A program made the translations under genes and the position numbers. A stretch of 64,000 bases of DNA from Burkholderiales bacterium. GTDB lineage: Bacteria > Pseudomonadota > Gammaproteobacteria > Burkholderiales > Burkholderiaceae_C. The notes below the pieces were generated by a model. It made no database searches. It saw only the letters and a list, made by a program, of their open reading frames with translations, and was not told where the DNA came from. This document shows, in pieces, positions 16,883 to 27,672 of the stretch; position 1 is the first letter of the stretch, and every line of letters begins with the position of its first letter. Where the stretch lies: assembly GCA_028868305.1 (NCBI GenBank), contig JAGWUS010000001.1:62001-126000 (forward strand), read 5' to 3'.

Positions 16883-18379
16883 ATGAATCGCGAACTGTTG
16901 ATGCTGGTCGAAGCAATTTCCCGTGAGAAGAACGTGGAGCGTGATGTGGTGTTGGGTGCTGTGGAAGCGGCCCTGGCCCAGGCAACCAAGAAACTGTATG
17001 CCGGCGATGTGGACATCCGCGTTGCGCTGGACCGTGACAGTGGCAACTACGAAACATTCCGCCGCTGGCACGTTGTACCCGATGAGGCCGGCCTGCAACT
17101 GCCTGACCAGGAAATTCTGCTGTTTGAAGCCAAAGAGCAGATCCCCGACATCGAGGTGGACGAATACATCGAAGAAGCCATTGAGTCCGTGCCCATCGGG
17201 CGCATTGGAGCCATGGCTGCCAAGCAGGTCATCCTGCAGAAGATTCGCGACGCCGAGCGCGAAATGCTGCTCAACGACTTCATGTCGCGTGGCGAAAAGA
17301 TTTTCGTTGGCACCGTCAAGCGCATGGACAAGGGCGACATCATTGTCGAATCCGGTCGCGTTGAAGGCCGCCTCCGCCGCGGCGAGATGATCCCCAAGGA
17401 AAACCTCCGCACCGGCGACCGGGTGCGCGCCATGATCATGGAAGTGGATCTGACGCTGCGCGGCGCGCCCATCGTGTTGTCGCGTTCTGCCCCCGAGTTC
17501 ATGATCGAGTTGTTTCGCCAGGAAGTGCCGGAGATCGAACAGGGCCTGCTGGAGATCAAATCTTGCGCCCGTGACGCCGGTTCGCGCGCCAAGATTGCCG
17601 TGCTGTCGCACGACAAGCGTGTGGACCCCATCGGCACCTGTGTGGGTGTGCGCGGTACCCGCGTCAACGCCGTGACCAACGAACTTGCAGGTGAGCGCGT
17701 CGATATCGTGCTGTGGAGCGAAGACCCTGCCCAGTTCGTTATTGGTGCGCTGGCTCCGGCCAATGTATCTAGCATCGTGGTGGATGAAGAGCGACATGCT
17801 ATGGATGTGGTGGTGGACGAGGAAAACCTGGCCATTGCCATCGGCCGTGGTGGCCAGAATGTGCGTCTGGCGTCCGAACTGACCGGCTGGAAAATCAACA
17901 TCATGGATGCGGCAGAGTCCGCACAGAAGCTGGCCGTGGAGACCGATTCGGGGCGTAAGCTGTTCATGGAAAAGCTCGATGTGGACGAGGAAATAGCCGA
18001 CATCCTGATCGCCGAAGGTTTCACCAGCCTGGAAGAAGTGGCCTACGTGCCGCTGCAGGAAATGCTGGAAATCGAAAGCTTCGACGAAGACACCGTGCAT
18101 GAATTGCGCAACCGTGCCAAGGACGCCTTGCTCACCATGGAAATTGCCCACGAAGAAAGTGTGGAAGAGGTCTCCCAAGACCTGCGCGATCTGCAAGGAT
18201 TGACGCCCGAACTGATCGGCAAACTGGCAGACAAGGGTGTGCATACGCTCGATGATCTGGCGGACCTCGCCGTTGACGAACTCACAGAAATTACGGGCCA
18301 GTCTGCGGACGAAGCCAAGACCCTCATCATGAAGGCGCGCGAACATTGGTTTACCAATGACGCCGCTTCTCAAGAGTAA
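16883..18379 (+). CDS. nusA: Transcription elongation/termination factor NusA
   Basis: A 498-residue NusA with all family domains: N-terminal RNA-polymerase-binding domain (1-125), S1 domain (about 135-200), KH1 and KH2 (about 230-345, with [11 protein letters not shown] and [19 protein letters not shown]), and two C-terminal acidic helix-hairpin-helix repeats (about 365-425 and 440-495). The two acidic repeats match E. coli rather than the shorter Bacillus form. The ATG follows AGGAGAGTCATGGC. It functions in pausing, termination and antitermination. infB starts 24 bp downstream. Confidence 0.97.
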   Translation: MNRELLMLVEAISREKNVERDVVLGAVEAALAQATKKLYAGDVDIRVALDRDSGNYETFRRWHVVPDEAGLQLPDQEILLFEAKEQIPDIEVDEYIEEAIESVPIGRIGAMAAKQVILQKIRDAEREMLLNDFMSRGEKIFVGTVKRMDKGDIIVESGRVEGRLRRGEMIPKENLRTGDRVRAMIMEVDLTLRGAPIVLSRSAPEFMIELFRQEVPEIEQGLLEIKSCARDAGSRAKIAVLSHDKRVDPIGTCVGVRGTRVNAVTNELAGERVDIVLWSEDPAQFVIGALAPANVSSIVVDEERHAMDVVVDEENLAIAIGRGGQNVRLASELTGWKINIMDAAESAQKLAVETDSGRKLFMEKLDVDEEIADILIAEGFTSLEEVAYVPLQEMLEIESFDEDTVHELRNRAKDALLTMEIAHEESVEEVSQDLRDLQGLTPELIGKLADKGVHTLDDLADLAVDELTEITGQSADEAKTLIMKAREHWFTNDAASQE

Positions 18380-18403
18380 CGGTCATGAAAGGTATCAGCA
18401 CAA

Positions 18404-21271
18404 ATGTCCAGTACGACCGTAGCCGAGTTTGCCAATGAACTCAAGAAATCCACCGACATGCTGCTCGAGCAGCTGAAGTCGGCCGGGGTTGCCAAATCGG
18501 CGGCCTCCGACGTCCTTACCGATGCCGACAAGCACAGCCTGTTGAACTTCCTGCAAAACAGCCACGGCACTGCCGGAGCGGATCGCAAGAAAATCACGCT
18601 GGTCAAGAAGCAGACCACCGAAATCAAACAGGCCGACTCTTCCGGCAAGGCACGCACCATCCAGGTGGAAGTACGCAAGAAGCGCACCTTTGTGCGCCGT
18701 GATGACAGTACAGAGGCAACACCCGAAGTGGTGGAGTCAGCAACAGTTACAAGTGCTGCACCGGCCGCACCTGCGGTTGACCAGTCCGAGCTCGCCCGCC
18801 GTGAGGAAGAAGCCCGCCGCCAGGCCGAGCTGATTCGTCGTCAAGAAGAAGACCTTGCAGAAAAGCGTCGCCAGCGTGAAGAAGCTGAAAAGCGTGAACG
18901 CGAGGCTGAGGAGCGCGCCGCCAGCTATGCGGCTGCTGAAGAGTTGAAGAAGAGCCAGGCTGCCGCAGGCAAGAGCGAAGCGACCGCTGAAGCCGTCGAT
19001 GCGGCGGCAGCACGCGCAGCCGCACAGGCCGAAGCCCGTGAAAAGGCGGAAGCGGAGTCCAAAGCCCGTGCTGCCGAAGAAGTGGCCCGAGCCGCAGATC
19101 TGGGCGACCGTCGACGCAAGGCAGAGGCTGAAGCTGCCGCGATTCGCAACATGATGTCGGCACCCAAGAAGGTGCTGGTTGCCAAGAAGCCCGAAGAAGC
19201 CAAGCCTGCGGCCGATGCCAAGGCCGGCCTGAAAGGTACGCTGCACAAACCTGCTGCTGGCACCGGTGTGGCCAAAGCAGCACCTGCCGGCACCAGTGGT
19301 AGTCCAACTGGCAATGGCAAGGAAGTCAAGTCGGCCAAGCTCTCCAGCAGTTGGGCCGGAGACCCTGCCAAGAAAAAGGAACTCAAAACCCGTGGCGATA
19401 CCACTGCAGGTGCCGGTCGCGCAACCAACTGGCGCAGTGGACCTCGTGGTAAACGCGGCAGCAATGACCGCGATCACCGCGATGATCACAACCAGGTAGC
19501 GCCTGTGGAAGCCCGGGTGCTGGAAGTGCACGTCCCGGAAACCATCACCGTGGCCGAACTGGCACACAAGATGGCCATCAAGGCCTCCGAGGTCATCAAA
19601 TCGCTGATGAAGATGGGCCAGATGGTCACGATCAACCAGCCGCTGGACCAGGATACCGCCATGATCGTGGTGGAGGAGATGGGCCACAAGGCGGTTGTCG
19701 CAGCACTCGACGATCCCGAAGCCTTCACCGATGAGGATGTGTCAGGCCAGGAAGCCGTGTCCCTGCCGCGTGCACCGGTTGTGACCGTGATGGGCCACGT
19801 TGACCACGGCAAGACCTCACTGCTGGATTACATCCGCCGCGCCAAGGTTGCAGCGGGCGAAGCCGGCGGCATTACCCAGCACATCGGTGCCTACCACGTG
19901 GAAACCCCACGCGGAATGGTCTCCTTCCTGGATACCCCGGGCCACGAGGCGTTTACCGCCATGCGTGCCCGTGGTGCCAAGGCGACCGATATCGTGATTC
20001 TGGTGGTGGCAGCCGACGACGGCGTGATGCCCCAGACCAAGGAAGCCATCAAGCACGCAAAAGCGGCGGGCGTTCCTATCGTGGTGGCGATTACTAAATC
20101 CGACAAGCCTGATGCCAACGCCGAACGCGTGAAGCAGGAGCTGGTGGTTGAAGAAGTGGTACCCGAAGAATACGGTGGCGATTCTCCGTTTGTGTCCGTG
20201 TCGTCCAAGACCGGCATGGGCATCGACACGCTGCTCGAGCAGGTGCTGTTGCAGGCCGAAGTGCTGGAACTCAAGGCGCCGGTGGAAGCCATGGCCAAGG
20301 GCCTGGTCATTGAAGCGCAACTGGACAAGGGCCGCGGCCCGGTAGCGACCGTGCTGGTGCAGTCCGGTACGCTCAAGACGGGCGACGTGGTGCTGGCCGG
20401 TCAGACCTATGGCCGCGTGCGTGCCATGCTGGACGAAAATGGCAAACCTATCAAGACCGCAGGTCCTTCCATTCCGGTGGAAATCCAGGGTCTGACCGAA
20501 GTGCCGCAAGCCGGTGATGAGTTCATGGTGATGTCGGACGAGCGCCGTGCCCGTGAAATCTCTACCTACCGTGCTGGCAAGTTCCGCAACACCAAGCTGG
20601 CCAAGCAACAAGCCGCCAAGATGGAGAACATGTTCTCCGATCTGTCGGCTGGCGACGTCAAGATGGTGCCGATCATCGTCAAGGCCGATGTACAGGGTTC
20701 GCAGGAAGCACTGGCCCAGTCGCTGCTCAAGCTGTCGACCGACGAAGTCAAGGTGCAAATGGTTTATGCCGCCGTGGGTGGCATTAGCGAGTCGGACGTC
20801 AATCTGGCGATTGCCTCCAAGGCCATCATCATCGGCTTCAATGTGCGTGCCGATGCCGGTGCGCGCAAACAGGCCGAAGGCAATGGCGTGGATATCCGCT
20901 ACTACAACATCATTTACGACGCTGTCGATGAGTTGAAGGCAGCCATGTCCGGCATGCTGGCGCCCGAGAAGCGCGAAGAAGTCATTGGTACCGCCGAGAT
21001 TCGTACCGTGTTTGTGGCATCCAAGATCGGTACGGTGGCAGGTTGTATGGTCACCAGCGGTTTTGTTACCCGCAGCGCGCATTTCCGTCTGCTGCGCGAC
21101 AACGTGGTGATCTACACCGGCGAGCTGGATTCCCTGAAGCGCATGAAGGACGATGTACGCGAAGTCAAGGAAGGCTTCGAATGCGGTATCAAGCTCAAGA
21201 ACTACAACGACATCAATGAAGGTGATCAGCTGGAGTTCTTCGAGATCAAGGAAATCGCCCGTTCTCTATGA
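18404..21271 (+). CDS. infB: Translation initiation factor IF-2
   Basis: A 955-residue IF-2. The N-terminal IF2_N module (1-50) is followed by a long Ala/Glu/Lys/Arg-rich linker (about 120-340), a second IF2_N domain (about 375-430), the GTPase domain (G1 GHVDHGKT near 464-471, G3 DTPGH, G4 TKSD), and the C-terminal domains that bind initiator tRNA. The linker's biased composition gives many long frames on the other strand. Internal start sites producing shorter IF-2 forms are known in E. coli; I did not find one I could defend here. The gene is followed by a GC-rich repeat before rbfA. Confidence 0.98.
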   Translation: MSSTTVAEFANELKKSTDMLLEQLKSAGVAKSAASDVLTDADKHSLLNFLQNSHGTAGADRKKITLVKKQTTEIKQADSSGKARTIQVEVRKKRTFVRRDDSTEATPEVVESATVTSAAPAAPAVDQSELARREEEARRQAELIRRQEEDLAEKRRQREEAEKREREAEERAASYAAAEELKKSQAAAGKSEATAEAVDAAAARAAAQAEAREKAEAESKARAAEEVARAADLGDRRRKAEAEAAAIRNMMSAPKKVLVAKKPEEAKPAADAKAGLKGTLHKPAAGTGVAKAAPAGTSGSPTGNGKEVKSAKLSSSWAGDPAKKKELKTRGDTTAGAGRATNWRSGPRGKRGSNDRDHRDDHNQVAPVEARVLEVHVPETITVAELAHKMAIKASEVIKSLMKMGQMVTINQPLDQDTAMIVVEEMGHKAVVAALDDPEAFTDEDVSGQEAVSLPRAPVVTVMGHVDHGKTSLLDYIRRAKVAAGEAGGITQHIGAYHVETPRGMVSFLDTPGHEAFTAMRARGAKATDIVILVVAADDGVMPQTKEAIKHAKAAGVPIVVAITKSDKPDANAERVKQELVVEEVVPEEYGGDSPFVSVSSKTGMGIDTLLEQVLLQAEVLELKAPVEAMAKGLVIEAQLDKGRGPVATVLVQSGTLKTGDVVLAGQTYGRVRAMLDENGKPIKTAGPSIPVEIQGLTEVPQAGDEFMVMSDERRAREISTYRAGKFRNTKLAKQQAAKMENMFSDLSAGDVKMVPIIVKADVQGSQEALAQSLLKLSTDEVKVQMVYAAVGGISESDVNLAIASKAIIIGFNVRADAGARKQAEGNGVDIRYYNIIYDAVDELKAAMSGMLAPEKREEVIGTAEIRTVFVASKIGTVAGCMVTSGFVTRSAHFRLLRDNVVIYTGELDSLKRMKDDVREVKEGFECGIKLKNYNDINEGDQLEFFEIKEIARSL

Positions 21272-21272
21272 G

Positions 21273-21350
21273 CCCCCACGCTTGTCACTTCGTGTACTAC
21301 GCTGCCCCCAGAGGGGGGCGTCGCTCGCCTTGGGGCGGCCCGGCGGCGCG
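21273..21350 (+). repeat. GC-rich dispersed element between infB and rbfA
   Basis: CCCCCACGCTTG...CTGCCCCCAGAGGGGGGCG...CTTGGGGCGGCCCGGCGGC fills the 91-bp infB-rbfA gap. It is the most complete forward copy. It can fold into a strong CCCCC/GGGGG hairpin. Confidence 0.65.
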
Positions 21351-21362
21351 CAGAGCCTGTGT

Positions 21363-21731
21363 ATGAAAAAGAAGTCATCCACCCCCAACCGCGGTTTTCG
21401 CGTCGCCGATCAGATCCAGCGGGATCTGACCGAGTTGATCGCTCGCGAGCTCAAGGACCCGCGGGTGGGTATGGTGACGATTCAGGCCGTCGAGGTGACG
21501 CCGGACTACGCCCATGCCAAGGTGTTTTTCAGTCTTCTGGTCGGTGATCCGGTGCAGACGGCAGAAGGTTTGAACCAGGCGGCGGGCTTTTTGCGTGCTG
21601 GCCTGTTCAAGCGCTTGCACATCCATACGGTGCCAACTTTGCATTTCATTTTTGACCAGACGACTGAGCGTGCGGCAGATATGAACGCCCTGATTGCACG
21701 GGCGGTGGCTTCGCGCGCGAAGGACAATTAA
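21363..21731 (+). CDS. rbfA: 30S ribosome-binding factor RbfA
   Basis: A 122-residue RbfA with the single KH-like fold. It begins with a basic N-terminus ([21 protein letters not shown]), followed by [10 protein letters not shown] and the characteristic [13 protein letters not shown] (residues 45-57). RbfA binds the 30S subunit during cold adaptation and 16S maturation. ATG at 21363. The GC-rich repeats on both sides (21273-21350 and 21751-21836) have separated rbfA from its operon neighbours by more than the usual few bases. Confidence 0.95.
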   Translation: MKKKSSTPNRGFRVADQIQRDLTELIARELKDPRVGMVTIQAVEVTPDYAHAKVFFSLLVGDPVQTAEGLNQAAGFLRAGLFKRLHIHTVPTLHFIFDQTTERAADMNALIARAVASRAKDN

Positions 21732-21732
21732 G

Positions 21733-22806
21733 GTGGAGTCCGCGTCAGGTGGGCGGGGTTTCGCCGCAGGGCCGCCCCAAGGCGAAACGCGCCCCCATCG
21801 GGGGGCAGCGACCCGCCCAGCGGCGGAGCGTGGTGGCAAAATTTTCAGGCGCCCTGTGCACGGGGTGCTGCTGTTGGACAAACCCATTGGGTTGTCCAGC
21901 AATCAGGCTTTGCAGAAAGTCAAATGGCTGTTGCGGGCCGAAAAAGCGGGACATACCGGGACTCTGGACCCGTTGGCCACAGGTGTGTTGCCGCTGTGTT
22001 TTGGTGCTGCCACCAAGTTCAGCCAGATGCATCTGGATGCGGATAAAAGTTACAGGGCGACTGCGCGACTGGGTATCAAGACCAGCACCGGGGACGCCGA
22101 GGGAGATGTGATTGCGCAGCGCCCGGTGCAGGTCACGCAGGCGCAGCTGGAGGCAGTAGTCAGGCAGTTCACGGGGCCGATCGCACAAGTGCCACCCATG
22201 CACAGTGCGTTGAAGAAGGATGGAAAAGCCCTGTACGAGTACGCGAGGGCTGGAGTGGAAGTGGAACGTGCGGCGCGATCTGTCACGATATATGAACTGA
22301 AAGTGATCGCATCCCGCGTGGATATTGCACAACCAGCTATTGAATTTATAGCGAAGTGCAGCAAGGGAACCTATATCCGGACCCTGGGTGAGGACATGGG
22401 GGAGGCCCTGGGCTGTGGCGCGCACCTGAGCGCTTTGCGCAGGATCCGGACCGGCGATTTTGAGGAATCGCAGTGTGTCACGCTGGACGCGCTGGAGGCC
22501 ATGACGGAAGCAGAACGCATGGCGTGCCTGCAGCCAGTCGATGTGTTGTTGCCCAGGCATGTGGCTGTCACATTGGACAGCGAGAATGCTGCACGGTTTT
22601 TGAGTGGAATGCGCAGGCGCGGCTCCTGGCCCGATGCGCGTGAAGTTGCGGTGTACGGCACCAGCCCCAGGGCGTTGCTGGGTACCGCGCATATAGAGGC
22701 AGGGGAGTTGATCCCTGTACGGCTGTTGAGTCTGGCAGAAATCAACCAGACGCTGGATCAGTCGCCGCAGCAAAGTTTTGAAAAGTTAGCAGAAAGTGAA
22801 CTATGA
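21733..22806 (+). CDS. truB: tRNA pseudouridine(55) synthase TruB
   Basis: TruB makes pseudouridine 55 in the T-loop of most tRNAs. The core starts at [20 protein letters not shown]; the catalytic Asp is in [17 protein letters not shown] TruB_C-type region and a short C-terminal tail follow (357 aa from GTG 21733). No ATG precedes the core. The only upstream start, GTG 21733, adds about 40 residues (for example [20 protein letters not shown]) encoded by an inverted GC-rich repeat. The true start may be one of the GTG codons near the core. An in-frame palindromic repeat encodes PAIEFIAKC. The stop overlaps the typA ATG. Confidence 0.95.
   Translation: MESASGGRGFAAGPPQGETRPHRGAATRPAAERGGKIFRRPVHGVLLLDKPIGLSSNQALQKVKWLLRAEKAGHTGTLDPLATGVLPLCFGAATKFSQMHLDADKSYRATARLGIKTSTGDAEGDVIAQRPVQVTQAQLEAVVRQFTGPIAQVPPMHSALKKDGKALYEYARAGVEVERAARSVTIYELKVIASRVDIAQPAIEFIAKCSKGTYIRTLGEDMGEALGCGAHLSALRRIRTGDFEESQCVTLDALEAMTEAERMACLQPVDVLLPRHVAVTLDSENAARFLSGMRRRGSWPDAREVAVYGTSPRALLGTAHIEAGELIPVRLLSLAEINQTLDQSPQQSFEKLAESEL
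21751..21836 (-). repeat. GC-rich dispersed element, inverted copy, forming the truB 5' end
   Basis: In inverted orientation to the copy at 21273: GGGCGGGGTTTCGCCGC, GGGCCGCCCCAAGGCG, CGCCCCCATCGGGGGGCAGCG, AGCGGCGGAGCGTGG. The two inverted copies bracket rbfA and could pair with each other. Confidence 0.65.
22326..22352 (-). repeat. Short palindromic repeat inside truB
   Basis: GCTAT (22336-22340), TGAATTT, ATAGC (22348-22352), preceded by TTGCACAACCA. It encodes in-frame residues around PAIEFIAKC. Confidence 0.55.
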
Positions 22807-24629
22807 GTACTAAACAAATTCGCAATATCGCCATCATCGCCCACGTGGACCATGGCAAAACCACCATGGTGGACCAGTTGCTGCGCCAGTCCGGCACTTT
22901 TGCCGAGCACGAAAAAGTGGTCGACACCGTGATGGACAACAACGCGATTGAAAAGGAACGTGGCATCACGATTCTGGCCAAAAACTGCGCTGTGAGCTGG
23001 GAAGGTACCCACATCAACATCGTGGACACCCCCGGACACGCCGACTTTGGCGGCGAGGTGGAGCGTGCCCTGTCTATGGTCGACGGCGTGGTGCTGCTGA
23101 TTGATGCGCAGGAAGGCCCCATGCCCCAGACCCGCTTTGTGACCAAGAAGGCTCTGGCCCTGGGCCTCAAGCCCATCGTGGTGGTGAACAAGGTGGACAA
23201 GCCCGGTGCGAACCCCGACAAGGTGGTTAACGCGGCGTTTGACCTGTTTGACAAGCTGGGCGCGACCGACGAGCAACTCGATTTTCCCGTCGTGTACGCC
23301 TCGGGAATCAACGGCTGGTCTTCGCTGGAAGAAGGTGCACCCGGTGAACAGTGGGGCCCCGATATGTCGGCCCTGTTCAACACGGTGCTCAAGCACGTAC
23401 CCGCCCAGAAGGGTGACCCGGCTGCTCCCTTGCAGTTGCAAATCTCCGCACTCGATTTTTCGACCTTTGTGGGGCGCATCGGCGTGGGCCGTATCAGCCA
23501 AGGCACGATCAAGCCGAATATGGATGTGCTGGTGATGGAAGGTCCGGATGGCAAAGCCATCAAGGGCCGTATCAACCAAGTGTTGACCTTCCAGGGCCTG
23601 GACCGTGTGCAGGCCACCGAAGCGGGTCCTGGCGAAATTGTGCTGATCAACGGCGTTGCTGAAATTGGCATTGGCGTGACTGTGACCGACCCCGTCAACC
23701 CGGCACCGCTGCCCATGCTCAAGGTGGACGAACCCACGCTGACCATGAACTTCTGCGTCAACACCAGCCCGCTGGCCGGCCGCGAAGGCAAATTCGTGAC
23801 CAGCCGCCAGATATGGGACCGCCTGCAGAAAGAACTGCAACACAACGTGGCTTTGCGCGTCAATGAGACTGACGAAGAAGGTATTTTTGAAGTGATGGGG
23901 CGTGGCGAACTGCACCTGACCATCCTGCTGGAAAACATGCGCCGCGAAGGCTACGAAATGGCTGTTTCCAAGCCTCGCGTGATGTTCAAGGAAATCAATG
24001 GCGAGAAGTGTGAGCCAATTGAATTGGTCACTGCCGATATCGAAGAGCAACACCAGGGTGGTGTGATGCAGGCACTGGGTGAGCGTAAGGGGGAACTGGT
24101 GAACATGGAGCCGGACGGGCGTGGCCGTGTGCGTCTGGAATACCGCATTCCTGCGCGTGGCCTGATTGGTTTCTCCAACGAATTCCTGAATCTGACCCGC
24201 GGTTCCGGCCTGATCAGCAACATTTTTGACAGCTACGAGCCGCACAAGGGCGAAATCGGTGGCCGTAAAAACGGCGTGCTGATTTCCATGGACGACGGTG
24301 AAATATTCACCTACGCGCTGGGCAAGCTGGATGACCGTGGCCGCATGTTTGTGAAGGCGAATGACCCGGTGTACGAAGGCATGATTGTGGGTATCCATAG
24401 CCGTGACAACGATCTGGTGGTGAACGCCACGCGCACCAAGCAACTGACCAACTTCCGTGTGTCCGGCAAGGAAGACGCCATCAAGATCACACCGCCGATT
24501 GAACTCACGCTGGAGTATGGCGTGGAATTCATCGAGGACGACGAGCTGGTCGAAATCACGCCCAAATCCGTGCGTCTGCGCAAGCGCTACCTGAAGGAAA
24601 GCGACCGCAAGCGCGCAGGCCGCTCCTGA
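22803..24629 (+). CDS. typA: Ribosome-associated GTPase TypA/BipA
   Basis: A 608-residue translational GTPase of the EF-G-like class. G1 is [15 protein letters not shown] (residues about 12-26), then the switch region ERGITI, G3 [12 protein letters not shown] and G4 NKVDKPG. Domains II, III and V follow, with the BipA C-terminal domain containing [17 protein letters not shown]. It acts in ribosome assembly and stress adaptation. Its ATG overlaps the truB stop (ATGA). The next gene starts 13 bp downstream, so the operon may continue. Confidence 0.97.
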   Translation: MSTKQIRNIAIIAHVDHGKTTMVDQLLRQSGTFAEHEKVVDTVMDNNAIEKERGITILAKNCAVSWEGTHINIVDTPGHADFGGEVERALSMVDGVVLLIDAQEGPMPQTRFVTKKALALGLKPIVVVNKVDKPGANPDKVVNAAFDLFDKLGATDEQLDFPVVYASGINGWSSLEEGAPGEQWGPDMSALFNTVLKHVPAQKGDPAAPLQLQISALDFSTFVGRIGVGRISQGTIKPNMDVLVMEGPDGKAIKGRINQVLTFQGLDRVQATEAGPGEIVLINGVAEIGIGVTVTDPVNPAPLPMLKVDEPTLTMNFCVNTSPLAGREGKFVTSRQIWDRLQKELQHNVALRVNETDEEGIFEVMGRGELHLTILLENMRREGYEMAVSKPRVMFKEINGEKCEPIELVTADIEEQHQGGVMQALGERKGELVNMEPDGRGRVRLEYRIPARGLIGFSNEFLNLTRGSGLISNIFDSYEPHKGEIGGRKNGVLISMDDGEIFTYALGKLDDRGRMFVKANDPVYEGMIVGIHSRDNDLVVNATRTKQLTNFRVSGKEDAIKITPPIELTLEYGVEFIEDDELVEITPKSVRLRKRYLKESDRKRAGRS

Positions 24630-24642
24630 TCCAGCCATTCAA

Positions 24643-25521
24643 GTGAAGCAACCGCTGACCCATACCAAAGCGGTGTTTCTGATGGTGGCGGTGACCCTGA
24701 TGTGGTCTACCGCTGGTGTGGTGACACGCTACCTGGAATACGCCCGCAGCTTTGAAGTAACTTTCTGGCGGGCGTTTTTTACGGCCGCCAGCTTGCTGTT
24801 GATCCTGCCTTTTTTCAAAGGGCGTGACGTGTTTTTCCGCATCCGCCACGCCAGCCTCCCATTCTGGCTGTCCGGCCTGTGCTGGAGCGCCATGTTCACC
24901 GCTTTCATGCTGGCGCTCACACTGACCAGTGTGGGCAACGTGCTGGTTACCATGTCGGTGGGCCCGTTGCTCACGGCCCTCATTGCGCGACTTTTCATTG
25001 GACACAGGGTGCCGCTGCGCACCTGGACGGCGATTGTGGTGGCTGGCGCGGGCATGGTCTATATGTACGCGGCCCAACTGGCGTCTATCAGTTTGCTCGG
25101 TACGCTGGTTTCCCTGTGTGTGCCCATTGCCGGCGCAACCAACTGGACGGTGACCCAGCACGCCCACGACCAGGGACATGATGTGGATTTGATGCCTGCC
25201 GTGTGGGTCGGTGCTGTTATTTCCGCAGTGCTGACATTGCCTTTGGCGCTTCCCTTTCAAGCTAGTGGGCACGACATTGCACTGCTGGGTTTCCTCGGTG
25301 TGTTTCAGCTTGCTGTGCCCTGTGTGCTGAGTGTGATGTGCGCACGGGTTCTCAAAGCGCCCGAGCTTTCACTGCTGCAACTGCTGGAAGTGATTTTTGG
25401 TATCTTGCTGGCGTGGCTGGGAGTGAACGAAGTTCCTTCTCACGCCGTGCTGGCAGGTGGGGCGCTGGTTATTGGCGCCCTGGTGGTGAATGAAATCATT
25501 GGATGGAGACAACGCGCATGA
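24643..25521 (+). CDS. EamA/DMT-family transporter (putative metabolite exporter)
   Basis: A 292-residue protein with ten predicted membrane helices in two EamA repeats (about 8-140 and 150-288). It starts with the family-type sequence AVFLMVAVTLMWSTAGVVTRYLE. The GTG at 24643 is used; no ATG occurs at a better position. The substrate cannot be predicted; DMT proteins export amino acids, nucleosides and other small metabolites. It lies 13 bp after typA and overlaps the next gene by 4 bp (ATGA), so it is probably coexpressed with the acyl-CoA hydrolase-like enzyme. Confidence 0.88.
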   Translation: MKQPLTHTKAVFLMVAVTLMWSTAGVVTRYLEYARSFEVTFWRAFFTAASLLLILPFFKGRDVFFRIRHASLPFWLSGLCWSAMFTAFMLALTLTSVGNVLVTMSVGPLLTALIARLFIGHRVPLRTWTAIVVAGAGMVYMYAAQLASISLLGTLVSLCVPIAGATNWTVTQHAHDQGHDVDLMPAVWVGAVISAVLTLPLALPFQASGHDIALLGFLGVFQLAVPCVLSVMCARVLKAPELSLLQLLEVIFGILLAWLGVNEVPSHAVLAGGALVIGALVVNEIIGWRQRA

Positions 25522-26615
25522 GCAGTACCGTACTGTGTGAGGTCATTGGAAGTGTGGGCTACATCACGCTGAACCGCGCCAAGGCACTCAATGCCCTCAA
25601 CCTGGAGATGGTGCGCCAGCTCACTTCGGCGCTGTTGGCCTGGAAGAGTGATCCCGAGGTGCAAGCTGTGGCGATTCGTGGTACCAGCAAAATCGGCAAC
25701 TTTGGGGACTTCTGTGCGGGTGGCGACATCCGCTTTTTCCACTTCGCCGCTTTGTCTGGCAACCCCGAGCTGGAAGACTTTTTCACTGAAGAGTACTTTC
25801 TCAACCATTTAATCCACACCTACCCCAAGCCCTACATTGCATTTATGGATGGGATTGTCATGGGGGGCGGGATGGGGATCAGCCAGGGCGCATCACATCG
25901 GTTGGTAACGTCCAGAACAAAGATGGCGATGCCGGAGACCAATATCGGACTGTTCCCGGATGTGGGTGGAGGCTTTTTCCTCAGCCGTTGCCCCGGCCGC
26001 ACGGGCGAGTGGCTGGCCCTGACAGGGGATGTCATTGATGGGCCCGCGGCCATCGCCCTGGGTCTAGCTGACATGGCCGTTGATGCAGCGCGTCTAGAGG
26101 AGGCCTGGCGGGCACTCGCTACGCTGGACTATGCCAGCGCAGTTGCGCTTGATCAATGGGTCGCTACGTTTTCAATAGCTGACTGTGCAAGTTTTACGGG
26201 GCCTGTAGCCCAGATAGACCAAATATTTTCCATGACCTCCGTGGTGGCAATGGTGCAGGCACTCGAGGCCTCTGCCGATGAATGGGCCGCAAAGACAGCC
26301 GCTGCACTGCGCAAACGCTCACCCCTGATGCTACACGTGGTGCTGGAGCAGGTGCGCCGGGCGCGCAGCATGACACTGGCGGACGACCTGCGCATGGAGC
26401 GCGATCTGGTCCGGCACTGCTTCACCATGGCCCACCTGGGGCGCTCGGGTGCTCGCAGTGAAACCGTAGAGGGCATTCGGGCGCTGGCGGTGGACAAGGA
26501 TCACAGCCCGCAGTGGAGTCCGGCGCGGATTGAAGATGTGACGGCGGACATGGTGGCGCCCTTCTTTGCCAGCCCCTGGCCAGCGTGGGCCCACCCCTTG
26601 GCAGGTTTGCGCTAG
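25518..26615 (+). CDS. Enoyl-CoA hydratase/isomerase family protein, 3-hydroxyisobutyryl-CoA hydrolase-like
   Basis: A 365-residue crotonase-fold protein. The oxyanion-hole motifs are clear: FCAGGDIRFF (about 71-80) and MDGIVMGGGMGIS (about 110-122). The family pattern MPETNIGLFPDVGGG with its catalytic Glu residues follows, matching 3-hydroxyisobutyryl-CoA hydrolases (valine degradation) better than plain hydratases; the extended C-terminus also fits. Start at the ATG overlapping the upstream transporter's stop. An in-frame palindromic repeat near 26163-26191 encodes ATFSIADCA. No other valine-pathway genes are nearby, so the exact substrate is inferred. Confidence 0.85.
   Translation: MSSTVLCEVIGSVGYITLNRAKALNALNLEMVRQLTSALLAWKSDPEVQAVAIRGTSKIGNFGDFCAGGDIRFFHFAALSGNPELEDFFTEEYFLNHLIHTYPKPYIAFMDGIVMGGGMGISQGASHRLVTSRTKMAMPETNIGLFPDVGGGFFLSRCPGRTGEWLALTGDVIDGPAAIALGLADMAVDAARLEEAWRALATLDYASAVALDQWVATFSIADCASFTGPVAQIDQIFSMTSVVAMVQALEASADEWAAKTAAALRKRSPLMLHVVLEQVRRARSMTLADDLRMERDLVRHCFTMAHLGRSGARSETVEGIRALAVDKDHSPQWSPARIEDVTADMVAPFFASPWPAWAHPLAGLR
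26163..26191 (+). repeat. Short palindromic repeat inside the hydrolase gene
   Basis: GCTACGTTTTCAATAGC followed by TGACTGTGCAAG: a degenerate copy with one arm changed (GCTAC). Confidence 0.5.
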
Positions 26616-26616
26616 G

Positions 26617-26665
26617 TAAATGGGCCCCCATGGAGGCTCTCACGCGCTTTGGCGGCCCGGCAGCG
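26617..26665 (+). repeat. Decayed GC-rich element fragment between two converging genes
   Basis: GGGCCCCCATGGAGGCTCTCACGCGCTTTGGCGGCCCGGC keeps pieces of the GC-rich repeat and fills the gap between the 3' ends of the hydrolase gene and smpB. Confidence 0.35.
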
Positions 26666-27139
26666 CTAGCGGTTGCGGTCCTTCATGGCACGTTCGACTT
26701 CACGCTTGCCTTCACGGTCCTTGATGGTGTCGCGTTTGTCATGTTCGGCTTTGCCCTTGGCCAGGGCAATCTCGCATTTCACCTTGCCATTTTTCCAGTG
26801 CAGGTTGATGGGTACCAGGGTGTAGCCTTTTTGCTCTACCTTGCCAATCAGCCGTTTGATCTCTTCCTTGTGCAGCAGCAGTTTTTTGGTCCGTACCTTG
26901 TCAGGGCTGACGTGGCTGGACGCTGTATGCAGCGGGTTGATCTGCAGGCCAATGATGAACAACTCGCCGTTACGGATGACCACATAGCCATCGGTGAGTT
27001 GCACCTTGCCTTCCCGCAGAGATTTGACTTCCCACCCCTCCAGCACAATGCCGGCTTCAAAGCGTTCTTCGAAGAAGTAGTTGAACGCAGCTTTCTTGTT
27101 ATCGGCGATGCGGGGCGATATTTCGGGTTTTTTGGCCAT
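26666..27139 (-). CDS. smpB: SsrA (tmRNA)-binding protein SmpB
   Basis: SmpB delivers tmRNA to stalled ribosomes. The 157-residue protein has the OB-barrel (about 8-130) with [21 protein letters not shown] and the basic C-terminal tail (about 132-157, [19 protein letters not shown]) that occupies the empty mRNA channel. ATG at 27139. It is divergent from ratA-rnfH, the conserved smpB/ratA/rnfH arrangement. No tmRNA gene was found in the window. Confidence 0.97.
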   Translation of the reverse strand: MAKKPEISPRIADNKKAAFNYFFEERFEAGIVLEGWEVKSLREGKVQLTDGYVVIRNGELFIIGLQINPLHTASSHVSPDKVRTKKLLLHKEEIKRLIGKVEQKGYTLVPINLHWKNGKVKCEIALAKGKAEHDKRDTIKDREGKREVERAMKDRNR

Positions 27140-27228
27140 TGCAATGAAGTGGGGGTGACAGACGGGATTGAAAGGGCAGGGGTGTGCACATCAGGCCGTG
27201 CTTACAATTCCGCGCAGGCACCTATTCT

Positions 27229-27672
27229 ATGAAAACCGTCCACAAGTCCGTTCTGATCTGGTACAGCCCGCAGGAAATGTACACGCTGGTCACTGATGTG
27301 CACCAGTATCCGAAATTTCTTCCCTGGTGTGACCATGCCAATGTGGTTGAGCGGGATGCGGCGGGCATGGTTGCAGAAGTGGGCATTTCTTTTGCCGGGG
27401 TTCGCCAGACGTTCACCACCCGCAATCTCCACACTGAGCCCAGCCAGGTCGATATGCAATTGGTCAAAGGTCCGTTTTCCAAACTGGACGGTCAGTGGAA
27501 TTTTTTCCCCTTGGGAGATGGTTCCCAGCGAGCCTGCAAAGTCGAACTTTCGCTGAACTACGGGTTTGATAACGCAGCGCTGGGCAAACTGGTCGGCCCG
27601 GTGTTTGACAAGATTGCAGCCAATCTGGTGGATGCATTCGTCAAGCGGGCCCAGCAGGTGTATGGCGACTGA
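27229..27672 (+). CDS. ratA: RatA/COQ10-type START-domain protein
   Basis: A 147-residue polyketide-cyclase/START protein: MKTVHKSVLIWYSPQEMYTLVTDVHQYPKFLPWCDHANV is followed by a beta-rich core and the C-terminal helix (about 122-145, FDKIAANLVDAFVKRAQQV). The family covers RatA, described as an anti-association toxin in E. coli, and Coq10, a ubiquinone-binding protein; the latter role may be the general one. The ATG at 27229 is chosen because the family starts there. It overlaps rnfH by 11 bp and is divergent from smpB, as in many proteobacteria. Confidence 0.9.
   Translation: MKTVHKSVLIWYSPQEMYTLVTDVHQYPKFLPWCDHANVVERDAAGMVAEVGISFAGVRQTFTTRNLHTEPSQVDMQLVKGPFSKLDGQWNFFPLGDGSQRACKVELSLNYGFDNAALGKLVGPVFDKIAANLVDAFVKRAQQVYGD

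Noticed and set aside
16829-18373. 514-codon minus-strand frame opposite nusA
   Set aside because: Shadow of nusA; composition is His/Phe/Gln-rich and no motif is present.
22758-24638. 626-codon minus-strand frame opposite typA
   Set aside because: Shadow of typA, lacking any domain or start signals.
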